Assembly: GCA_018398575.1 (NCBI GenBank)
Contig: JAGTXZ010000019.1
Coordinates: forward strand, 744,001-808,000
Direction: 5' to 3'
Source of the DNA: Ampelomyces quisqualis
Lineage: Eukaryota > Ascomycota > Dothideomycetes > Pleosporales > Phaeosphaeriaceae
DNA: 64,000 nucleotides
The position numbers and the translations under genes were made by a program. The notes below the pieces were generated by a model, which saw nothing but the letters and a program-made list of their open reading frames with translations, was not told where the DNA came from and did no database searches. Below, one piece after another: positions 1 to 9,870 of this stretch (positions are counted from its first letter, which is position 1; each line of letters begins with the position of its first letter).

Positions 1-35
1 GGCCCACATGGCCGCGCACCCCATCCCACGCTCGT

Positions 36-2983
36 CTACCCCGACGCCCACCGCGACCCTCCCCTGATCCGCTTGCCGTACTTGAAGAAGACAATTGGGA
101 ATCTGCATCGCCGCATTAGCCTACCGTGACCACTGCCCCGGGAACACACCTACGGAGCCATGGCCAGAGCAAGGAATGCCAATAACGTCGTAGCCCACTG
201 ATATCCAATATCTTGTCCAAATCAGTCACCGCTTTTTCATCAAAGTTACGCAGTCTCGCATTCTTACCGTTGTACATTTGCACCCCAAACTGAAATGACA
301 ACACCGTTAGCAAGCCACTCCGACAGCGCCCCAAACCAGCCAGAAACCGCCATGCTTGCCATGACCACGTCACCTTGCTAACCGAAGAGTCTGCTTACTA
401 ACAACACCTTAGCCACTGTCCAGGGAGCACATGGCAGCCGACTTTCTCACCCAAGGGGAACGCTGCAGCAAAGTACGACCGCGCAAAGCTATTGGCTGCA
501 AGGGCCGACGCTGCATATACAGGGTACTGGTCGGTGAGGTCAACATCTGTAAGTACCCAACACACTGGGCCCATGTCGCTAGAACTCACGCTTTCGACGA
601 GGTACGTGAAGACGCCCGAGTCTGGTTTGGTATGGTCGCGTCAGATGGAGAATGCCCCATGGGTGCCCAGCCATGGCAAATACGTACAGACCCAGATCAC
701 ACTAGCGAGCGAGGCGGTCAGCTCATCCATGACAGTTGCAACCTCCACAAGGGGTCGCCTTACCCAGCTCCGAAAATCCCAGAGAAGATGATGGGAACTG
801 CCGTGCCATCATCAGCTATCATGACCACTCGACAAATGCGCAGCTGTCGTACCTATCCAGTGCACCTGCAACCACCGGCATGGTCAGCCACAAGCAGATC
901 GCTCCATAGTTGCGATTCAGCACGCACACTCGAATACGTCGTCCATCCAAACCCTGCAACATGGTTAGACCTCCGTCCAGCGTCAACTCATCCTCAACCT
1001 TACCAAACAGCGCAATGGGAACAACCCATGCACCGAGCATCGTGGATGGCAGCCGGAACTCAGGCTCAGAGCCGCCCGGCTCGCCTCCTTGCTCCTCCCG
1101 CTGCCGCACCAGCCTACCATAAACTCGCCTCCATATTGGATCGGTACCGACACCCGCCAACATCCCTACAAAGAGGCCCAGAAAAGCAAGCCCGGTCTGT
1201 GAAATGGAAAACCCATGGTTATTCTGGAATACGAGCGGGAACGCGCCAAAGAACAAATACAGGATCCCCAAAAGGATAGCCGACAGCAAACAAAGGTTGA
1301 GGCACTAGACGACTGCACTTAGCCACGAGGATATTATTGGAGCAGGGGTCTTGGCTGACCATTGGCTCAAAGAACAAAAGTTGAAACGGGCGGATACAGG
1401 ACCACAGCACCGTTTTGGCAATCGACCGGTCCATCTTCTCAATGGGCGCAATCCACTCAGCGTTGCCCGTTTCTTTCCGAAGACGAGCGGCCTTGTTGCG
1501 AAGAAGGACTGGGTGATAGGTCTCAGGTACGAAGAGCGTAATCAGGCATAGCTAGCACCTGCGCGTTAGCCTACCATGTGCATGATGCGCCTACTGCCTC
1601 ACCTGTACACCACTCCAAATGATGACTGAGTCGTAGCGCACAAAGTCAGTACATGTCTCACTTGCAGTTCGTATACATACGCAAATAAAAGCACCTATTC
1701 TGGAGGTCAGCACACCGCTCAACTGTTAACCAAGGTATCTAGCCTGCCAGGCAGTGCAAAGGCCACAATACCAAGCCAGGTCACTGTTGATCACGCATCC
1801 CCGAGTACCAAAGTCATGATGCAAGATCTGCGGGTCCGGAATGGCCACCTCTGACTCACCATCTCCATGTAGTATTCTCGACAATGAAGCCGCCTATGAG
1901 TGGCCCGATCTCTGGACCGATAAATGGGCTGGCAGTGTACCTGCGGTCTGATCAGCAAGGAATCCATCCGAGTTGGGACGCGTGGCACCAACACCATCAT
2001 GGGTGCCGACAGCTCCTGCGTCTGGATCAGCAAGCTGCAGAAACGTCGAGTGCGGACGAGAGGGGCACTAACATGCTTCGCATACATGTCGCCAATCGTG
2101 CCGCCCGCTACGCTCAGGAAGGCTGAGCCCGCCAGGCCATCCAGAAATCTGCCCATCAGCATGGTCTGTATGTTGTGGGCAAAAGCACACATGAACATGA
2201 AGACGAAGAAGAAGGTGAAGGAGCAAACGTAGATGGGTCTGCGGCCGTAGAACTGGGCGAATCGGTAAGCAGTGAGCATATGCACTGTCACACGAGGGCA
2301 TCATGTCGGCAGTTGTATGCATACCTCGGAAAGTGGACTGAGGAGCATTGGGCCTGTTCCCAGCCCTGCTACAAACAGCGATAGACCAAGGGTGCAGACG
2401 AGTCGCGAAGAGTTGAACTCGTGCTCAAGTTGGGAGTACGTCGAAGTGTACAAGGAGGATGTGCAAGTCCTGCATGCCGTCCCCCCCAACAATCATTAGC
2501 TCGCTCATATACTTGTTTCTGCCCATGTCCGTCCACTTACACGCAGAGTGAGCTCACACTGCAGATGAAAACAATAGTCCAGCGCCTCAAGCTGGACATG
2601 CTGCGCGGATTTTCCGCGTCAGCATCCCCATCCCACGTCACCAGATACGGCTGTTCAGTCTCCGCTCCTGCCTTGGACTTGTTCGGTCGAGACGTGTCAG
2701 GTTCGCTATCGAAGCAAATGTAGCCGTCGCCGCCCGCTCGAGACTGGTGCGACCTCGTCGTCTTCAGACTTCGGCTGTCTTGCGACCGCCTACGCTGTCC
2801 TCGGCCTTTGACAGAGGGCGACGTTCCTCCCGCTTTGGATGCACGAGTTTCCGTGTGAGCAATGCCTATCTCCTTCTCTTCATCGTGGCTCGAGATTCGT
2901 GCAAGGTTTCTGTCGTAGTTGTTGCGTTCGTGCTCCTCGAGCTCGTTCTTCGAAGAGCTTGTACTCTCCTTTGACTTGTCCAT
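36..2983 (-). CDS. MFS transporter, DHA1 drug/polyamine-type, many exons
   Basis: Predicted plasma-membrane proton antiporter of the 12-TM DHA1 class. The N-terminal tail (about 120 residues, acidic and serine-rich) ends in WDGDADAENP, the usual tail motif of the fungal DHA1 family, followed by TM1. Exon 1 is 2983-2541, exon 2 2469-2325 (ends LSPLSE), exon 3 2252-2073 (starts FYGRRPIYV, contains GRFLDGLAGSAFLSV), exon 4 2015-1993 (23 nt) and exon 5 1940-1860 (SPFIGPEIGPLIGGFI). Exon 7 is 1551-1360 (VPETYHPVLLRNKAARLR) and exon 8 1304-1004. A 13-nt exon lies at 853-865, and later exons carry YPVYAASALAANSFARS and IGYQWATTLLAF. The stop is at 36-38 after FFKYGKRIR. Frames agree across most junctions. 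The exon 5/6 acceptor and the junction near 300-440, which should join FPL to FGVQMYN, lack an obvious canonical in-frame splice, so a small lesion there is possible. Substrate unknown. Confidence 0.8.
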
Positions 2984-5430
2984 CCTTTCTTTCTTCTCAA
3001 TAGATGTCGGCGTAACAGTAGGTCTTTAGCTATGACTCTATCGCAAGCATCGGCTCAGCGTGTACTCATACCAGAGTATAGGCACTCGGATATGTCTTTT
3101 TCCACGGGCCTGATTCGTCCAAAGTATGGTTTCCGGCTGTCTCCTTATCCTGGATGACAAACCACAAGGTATTCGATTCGAGCTGAAGTTAACACACGAT
3201 TCTCTCGAACTCAAGCGCGTTCGATGTATGAGACAAGACGTTCGTCCAGCAGGGTCAGGCAAATTCTCCAACGCCATCGCGCCGGCAGCCGCTGTGGGGC
3301 GAGAGATTACGGTCTCGAAGACGCCCTGTTCCCGCTGCGTCATGCAAGCATCGGCTAAGGCCCTGAACTCCTCGAGGCCGCCGAGCCGTCGCGCGTTACA
3401 CATCGCGAACCGGCAGTTGTTCGGCAAGCGCAAAGCATGATAAGCGCGATTGTGACGAACAGGACGTCATGTCTGTTCATTATTCGAGTTCCTTGTTCCT
3501 CATGCGACGCACATACATCTGCCGGTGTCGTTTCGGGCGTGGTTTTGACACCTGTCAGGTGGTGTCGGTGCGGTCTAGATTTGGCAAGCCGTGTTGGCCT
3601 CGGATATATTTCCGTCTCCACAATCCCCTGCATGCTAGCAAGTTCGTGACATCAGACAGAAGATCGGGTAGACTCAAGTACAAGATGGTCAGCACGCACG
3701 GAGTTGATGCGCATAGGCTACGATGGATGTGATGGAGTCCAAGGCACGGTCGGTGGGTGAGAAGTTTTCCCATGTTTGCGACGGCATCAGCGTGAGGCAC
3801 GTGAGCTTGAAACCGCCGATGGAGTCAAGTTCGTTTCTGGACTTGGCTGTATTACACCAACTGTTCAACCTGTCAGCATATGCGTCGATGCAATATAAAC
3901 GCCCCTGCCTACCATCACCGAGATGAGCAAGCCCTCGCTTAAGCCAGACTGGCGACACGTGCAGCTCGATGACGGGCATTAGAGAGTTTGCATTGACAAC
4001 TGAATCGCTCCACATCACTTAATCCAGCGGCAAACAGCATGGCAAATGACACGTTGACGCCTCAACTTCATGGCTTATGCAGCAATTTCCAGATCGGTTC
4101 GAACTGGCAGATGTCGCTGGGTAGGCGCCAGCCCTCAGTGCAATTTCAAAAGTCCCGGAGTACGAAAATACTTATTGTAAACATCACACGCGTGGATTCG
4201 ACGTATCTGTGTAAGCGATAGAATTGAGTAGCTGCTCATATACACAGGACGAGGACGACTTCAATGAGGTAGGAACTGCAGGGAGACCAATTCATCCAAA
4301 TGTACACATTCGTCCATAATGATCTCGCTTTCGTTGAGCGCAGAAGCAAACTCATCGTTGATTGTGGTACCGGTAACCAAGACAAAAGTACAAGGGACTT
4401 GACACACCAGTCAGAATCACAGGCTCTTCTACCTCACAATCCCTGTGGATTTGACATGGATGTCTAGGGATAGGACGTCGTCTTTCTTGTAGACAAACTT
4501 CGTGCCACCCGCAGCTGATTTACTCACTCGAAGTTGGATACTCGCTGTACAATCTTCGCTACCACATCCGCCATATCCCAGGTAGCTTCTGTATCGCGAC
4601 GACAAATCCTCTCATGATCACACGTACTGCATAGGGCGTGTCGAGCGTGCAGAAGCTAGCATGTTGCATGTATTATTAGAGCGTCGTCAAGTGAGTATTG
4701 AAGCCTAAGTTTTCCATGGCGCTTTCTTCAATTGGAGTCTATGCCAATATCTTACATACTCATATCCTTACACGCGTTTCGTGCACGAAGAACAACTTCC
4801 CGCTTCGCTCTAGACTCCAACTTTGTTATATCATAGCCCTGACACTCGGCATACCATGGCATCGTCATCAGTATCAGTGTTGTGATACATGGCCTGAATA
4901 TTCCAATAACGAGCACTAACATCTATGCTGATTGTATCTACCTTGGCGATGTCCATAAAGAGTTCCATCGATGGAGCCAAGTTAGAAATATGGTGAACGT
5001 GCGCGCAAAACAGGTCCGAGTACAGAGTCCTCGGGAAGTCTGGTGAAATAGCTCTCAGGATGCGTTTGCCGGTAGGAGTTGGAAATTAGCCAACTTGGTC
5101 CACCTGTGAGTTCTCTTGCGATTAGGCGCGCCTGAAGGAATTCGTCGTCGAAACACAATGCTGGCTTGGATGGACGACCATGGGAAAGATTCCGAGGCCG
5201 CGAAAGCTGGGAGTTTCGCTGTACGCAAAACTCTAGCCTTCAATAGCGAGAGTACAGTCTCGCGCTCGCGCTGGTTCTGGGTCGTAGAGTCTGCGAAATC
5301 GATAGCAAGATAGGAAATGGGGAGAAGATGATTCGCAGCCAGCCGTATGTATCGTAAGACACTGGGAATCGTTGGCATGGGCCACATTAGGCGCGAGTCT
5401 GCGTTGGAGTAGAGGGCGCGTTCGACTGCA
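2984..5430. other. Region without recognisable gene
   Basis: No coding sequence can be supported here. Open frames are short and unrelated to families I know. On the minus strand, two pieces between about 3690 and 4018 can be joined by a plausible intron (about 3862-3915), but the product is not recognised and no start or continuation is visible. The stretch may be decayed sequence like the relics to its right. Confidence 0.4.
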
Positions 5431-5440
5431 GGAGTACAGC

Positions 5441-5690
5441 TTACTATCTGATCGCGCCCGCAGATGCGTGGTCTGGTATCAAGGATCTTGAAATCTCGAA
5501 CCTCGACGACCTTTTGCGAGAGGCAGATATTAGCTCACTGTACGTACCGCTTCTCTTGACAACACAAGGCATGGTAGGTGCCAGAGAGCTGAGTTTGATA
5601 GAGAAGCAAGTAATTCTGACCAACGCAGCCAGAGGCGGATTGGTCGACATACGAGCACTGTTGAGCGTGCTGGACGCCATGGAGGTTGAA
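5441..5690 (+). pseudogene. 2-hydroxyacid dehydrogenase relic (NAD-binding domain)
   Basis: One frame from about 5446 reads LIAPADAWSGIKDL, NLDDLLREADISSLYVPLLL, TTQGMVGARELSLIEKQVIL and TNAARGGLVDIRALLSVLD. This matches the C-terminal half of the NAD-binding domain of D-isomer-specific 2-hydroxyacid dehydrogenases (phosphoglycerate/glyoxylate reductase family), including the conserved N-x-(A/S)-R-G-x-x-V-(D/N) segment with its substrate-contacting Arg. The expected GxGxxG half upstream and the catalytic Glu/His region downstream (after VEP near 5695) cannot be found in frame, so only about 85 residues of a protein of about 330 survive. Family identity is fairly clear. The enzyme's original substrate cannot be told. 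Confidence 0.7.
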
Positions 5691-6029
5691 CCGCTGCCGA
5701 TCTTGGAATCCCAATTCTGCACGACTAACAGAAGATCAGTGTCTTTGGAGTACTCATCGCTGACGGCATCGGGCATCTCGAAAGCTCCACCCAAACTTGT
5801 AGATGACCCTTCTTAATTGAGGCTCAACCCGGGATCTGTCTGTGTCTTCTGCCTCTACTGGGTCCTCAATCGGCCGATGAAAAACTGCAGGTTCTCCGGT
5901 GTCGATCAGAAGATCTCTGAGGCTCGATTTCACAGCGAGTCATTCGAAAATGTAGCTGGTATTCAAAGAAAGACATCTACATCAGCAAGGGCGGTCTTCA
6001 TATCACGACTCTCGCAATCGTCGCCATGA

Positions 6030-6507
6030 TCACATAGGCGCTGCTCGCTGCCCTGCCCGAGTCATCGCTCCATGGCAAGGACGGATGCATTTACGTAGCC
6101 ACCGCCTGTCTCTACAACACATACCTACTACTGTACGCCTGGGCTACAAAAAACTGGCAACCGGTAACGAAACCAACCGTGCCGTTGAAATGGGATTGTA
6201 CACCGCCATGGGAAACTTCGGATTCTTCCACCCAAGTCGTGATGCACTTTGATGTCAGGAAGAGGCCCTATCTGTGTATGAGAATGGCTATACAACTGCA
6301 ATGGTTTCGCTGTTGAACAGTATGGTGCTGAGATTTGTCAGCCGACAGAGAGACGAGAAGTATGGCAACCCCGAGGAGGGAGTTCCCGTGGATGTGAGCG
6401 AATCAGCAGACGGGGCCACGTATCCAGGTACATTACTTGAAGTAACTTCGCATTCAAGAGTTGTGGAGGATGTCGAAGCGGTCGTGGAGGAAACTTGTTG
6501 TTCGTAA
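6030..6507 (+). pseudogene. MFS transporter relic (allantoate/anion permease-like C-terminus)
   Basis: Degraded sequence shifting between frames. Around 6100-6230 it resembles TM11 of DAL5-type anion:cation symporters, with LLLYAWATKN followed in another frame by NETNRAVEMGLYTAMGNFG. Around 6270-6350 it reads YENGYTTAMVSLLNSMVLRF, the last TM, then a charged tail (RQRDEKYGNPEEG) typical of the family's cytoplasmic C-terminus. No continuous frame joins these parts and upstream helices are not recognisable. It lies about 340 bp after the 2-hydroxyacid dehydrogenase relic on the same strand, so the two may be remains of one former catabolic locus (inference). Confidence 0.6.
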
Positions 6508-6844
6508 GTGTATCTTTGTTGTTGCGATTTGAGCTGCGGTAGACAATCGAATGAGTTCCCTCAATTCAAAAGCTACCAGTCCATGCCTTTCCCGTGCACC
6601 ATAATGTGAATGCTGATCGCATATCGTTGGAATCAAAGCGCAATCATTTTTGCTACCCCCTTCGTCTTACTTCAGTATCTGCGACCCAACCGTCTCATCG
6701 CCCGAGTTCCCAAACGCTAAACGTCTCATGAAGTCGCACATCGCGAACCACCGTCCGTCAATCAATCTGGCATCAATCTGCATCGCAGCCAAGAACAATA
6801 CATCACTATTGCACTCGCACCAGCAGGCCGAAATTTCCGTCATC

Positions 6845-7948
6845 ATGGCCACCCGAATCTTCGAGGAATCGGCGCAATACGCAACTCCGCCAAACAACTA
6901 CATCGGCACCACAATCTTCCTATCTTACATTGTCCTCGTACTTTATGCGACAACTAGCATTTCACATTCGCTTTTCACGCAATATAACAACATCCTCCGC
7001 GCCCATCCGAAAGACAAAGATGAATCATGCAACAGAGCGCGATATGCACGCGCTCGACACATCAAGATCTACGCGTTTCTTGCATCGACCAGTTTCGCCA
7101 CATTATCATACCACATGCTTTTCTTCCTGATCACGCATTATGAACACTGGAGCGATGAAGCACTGAGCGCAATATCGGGAGAGAAGGCGAAGAGATGGAT
7201 GCTAGGATCCACGGTGTTCCAAGATTTTGCCACGGAGCTGGTAGAAAACAAGCAAAATGCGAAGTGGACGCAGATGGCGATGTTAGCAACGTGGTTCTGG
7301 AATATATGGATGGGACGGAAAGGTGTGTTTCCAGTTCTCCTTCCACGTCGACAGCAACGTTGTAACCCATCAATCAATGTAAAAGCCTACGGTAGCTACT
7401 TGCTAACTTGTTCCCGCCCAGCACAAACACGTACCTGGTCAGCATCAAGTATGCGACACTTCCTTGTCCTCAGCGCAATCCTACCCATCAGTTTGACAGC
7501 ATGTTTATTCATTATTCAACTCCATCTTTCAAGTCCGGACATGCATTCTTCAGAAACAAAAGGCCTCAGTACCATTGCTCCGCCCAATCGTCGGAAACCA
7601 ATCGCTTCGATGCACCTTCCTAATATTCTCCTCAACGCTTCGCTCCTCGCTCTCCCTTCCTTACGCTCTCGATCCGTCTTCGTTCCCCTGGTCCTTCTCC
7701 AGCGCCTGATCTTGGTGCTTCCGCACACAGGCATTGTCAGTCTACGGGCGAGTGATGTTGACAAGAGCTCGATGGTGAGCGCAGGGTTCATTGTCGCGAG
7801 TCAAGTGATGGCAAGGAAGAGTGGCGGGGAATTTGGCGCAGAAGTCCAGGCGCTATGGGAAAGCGGGTACGCGGTGAAAGCACTGGGATGGGATGCTGTT
7901 CTCGGAATGGGGGTGTGGGGGTGCTTAGCATGGGGCGGAGGAGTTTAA
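6845..7948 (+). CDS. Multi-pass membrane protein, uncharacterised fungal family
   Basis: Predicted 334-residue membrane protein of unknown function. I place the start at the ATG at 6845 (MATRIFEESAQYATPP). The frame stays open upstream to 6650, but that part looks like leader sequence. One intron, 7323-7421 (99 nt, in frame, so easily read through in annotation), separates WNIWMGRK from the downstream part. Hydrophobic segments are visible near residues 20-42 (IGTTIFLSYIVLVLYATT), 75-100 (LASTSFATLSYHMLFFLITH) and 130-145, then after the intron (FLVLSAILPISLTACLFIIQ) and at the C-terminus. Its layout resembles a conserved family of fungal integral membrane proteins with no assigned role. It is an intact gene between relics. 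Confidence 0.75.
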   Translation: MATRIFEESAQYATPPNNYIGTTIFLSYIVLVLYATTSISHSLFTQYNNILRAHPKDKDESCNRARYARARHIKIYAFLASTSFATLSYHMLFFLITHYEHWSDEALSAISGEKAKRWMLGSTVFQDFATELVENKQNAKWTQMAMLATWFWNIWMGRKGVFPVLLPRRQQRCNPSINVKAYGSYLLTCSRPAQTRTWSASSMRHFLVLSAILPISLTACLFIIQLHLSSPDMHSSETKGLSTIAPPNRRKPIASMHLPNILLNASLLALPSLRSRSVFVPLVLLQRLILVLPHTGIVSLRASDVDKSSMVSAGFIVASQVMARKSGGEFGAEVQALWESGYAVKALGWDAVLGMGVWGCLAWGGGV

Positions 7949-8089
7949 GGTAGTAGGGAAGACTTGGGTCCGGACGATTCTCTGCAATTCATTTCATCGA
8001 ATCCACGCCACGGTATGTCAGCGTCGGTATTTTCCTGTGGGAGTCATCACCCCCATGCATAGTCCCGTTGCGCGGGTTATGATGACTGG

Positions 8090-8720
8090 CCTTGGAGCGC
8101 GAATTGTTACCAAACGCTCGCCGCAAGACCCCCGTAGACACGATCCCTTCTCTCCAACAAAGACAACTAATCCCAACACCTTTCCACCCCGTCACCCCCC
8201 ACCCCACACACCCTTTCTCAATCTTCCCGCTAACCTTCAAATCAAACTTCTCGACAACCCTCTTCGCCTGCTTAATCACAAACATCTTGCCCAGCTGCAG
8301 TCCTGGGCAAATCTTTCTCTACCCGCCGAAAACCGTGCACATACATGTAATCCATCCGAATCCCGACCACTCCGTTCCTTCCGCTTCTCCGAAAGTATAA
8401 TTCCACAGCGTAGACAAGACGCAGCCTTTCTTTCCAACAAGGCGTCGAACCGTGTGGGGAGGTTTGTTACAGATTTCCACGTAAGACTTTCTATTTTCCA
8501 ACATCCCAGCCAGCCATGTCGTTTGCGCAAACGGGCCGTGTGCTGCGGGCGAGTGGCGAGTGGCGAGTTGGCGGAACAAGTGCGCCGAGAGTAACCATGT
8601 ATCGTGTGCGGCGCCCGTATTCGTTGGGGAGATACCCAGTACCCAGCATGGAGGGGAGGGGGCTTCTTCACTCCCAGCGGAATACGCGAGCCGCACGGCG
8701 CTTTCGGAGCACACGAGGGC
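8090..8720 (-). pseudogene. Cytochrome P450 relic, stop codon inside the heme-binding motif
   Basis: On the minus strand, one frame carries ISPTNTGAAHDTWLL (resembling the P450 region after the ExxR helix), then VFGG-stop-RKICPGLQLGKMF, then KRVVEKFDLKVSGKIEK. The FGGxRxxCPG pattern with its Cys is the P450 heme-ligand signature FxxGxRxCxG. The residue just before Arg is replaced by TAG at 8319-8321. The sequence on both sides of the stop is in the same frame. ExxR and PERF regions are only poorly recognisable, and no I-helix or N-terminal anchor is found upstream. It is a dead C-terminal fragment; the CYP family cannot be assigned. Confidence 0.7.
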
Positions 8721-8979
8721 GTCAAGCGTGCGATTAGGCCGTAGCGGGCGTATAAAGCCAGCATGAGGACGTGAGGTTGTCCGTGGCAGATGTGCCGTAT
8801 GAGCCGGAGTTTGGTGATGCGTGCGAGAGGGGGTAGAAGGAGACGGGGTGGAGTGCGAGGGAGAAGGAAAAGGCGAGGAGGATGAGTGATAGCGTGTGGG
8901 GTTTGGGTTTGCTTAAGAGATGTGTAGAAAGATGGTGTTGATGCAGTGTATGACCTGTTTGTGGTTATGCCAGCCACTT

Positions 8980-9870
8980 CGCGTGCCTCCAGCTTTCGGG
9001 GATGGATTCCTAGCTTAGAGTCAAGGGCGTGTATAGCATTGATACTCCATCAAAACAGAATGTACTGTTAGAACACCGTCGCCGAATGGGCCTTATTGGC
9101 AACGTTGAGACATAATGATACTGAACAAGGGCGTCGTCCGCTACGTGTTCTCTAGGGATTGAGGCACAGATCAAGGTCCTAATCGGCGGGATCCTCAGGA
9201 GATACGCTGTTAGTATTATATCTTGCAGCCTACGATAAGGCGTACCATTCAGCCAATCCCATCTGGGTATGATTGTATGATTTCAGATCCGCATGCTGAC
9301 AGCGGCACATGTTGGGAAATTCATCAGCACTGCCGTTAGTTCAAGTACGACGCGAATCGCTTGATTGGTCAGGCAACTAATGGCAAGTTCGATAACGACG
9401 CCTCGTGATCGCGCGTCTTCACTACACTACGTTAAGGATGCAATGAGACATGACGTAAATGCCTAAGTTTCGACAGTACTGTGGGGACTCTGCGGCGTGA
9501 AGCAAGCATGCTTTGAAGAAACTGTGGATTATGCCCCGTGAAGCTACCAATATTTCACCAGGCGATGCTGGCCAAAAATCCCTATTACCACAATAGCCAT
9601 CAGTGGCCCGCACAAGCAATGCTTTTAGATGTATCATACAGTCAAGAAATAAACACGTGCCTACAATCCCATAGCGGCGTATTGTTCCATGGTTCCAGGT
9701 GCTGGCCGGTCTCGCTACTCTTGTACCGTGTCAAAAACCGGCACGAAGATTTCGACGTCGATTTCTGGGTAGCGCCAAACAGCGAAGAAGTCGACGACGA
9801 TCTGTGGCAAGAGACTCGCTAGGAAATACTAGGGAAGAAATTAATAAAACATGTTTTACTTGCGATTCCC
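8980..9870. other. Intergenic, no gene seen
   Basis: No coding sequence, RNA gene or repeat could be supported. The right part (9650-9870) is presumably the 3' untranslated and downstream region of the minus-strand Mam3-like gene. Confidence 0.5.

Noticed and set aside
431..1279. 282-codon plus-strand open frame
   Set aside because: It lies antisense to exons of the MFS transporter, whose helices and motifs are read on the minus strand. No features of its own.
8276..8977. 233-codon minus-strand open frame
   Set aside because: It overlaps the P450 relic in another frame and is composed of Pro/Arg/His-rich shadow sequence; the P450 heme motif is in the other frame.
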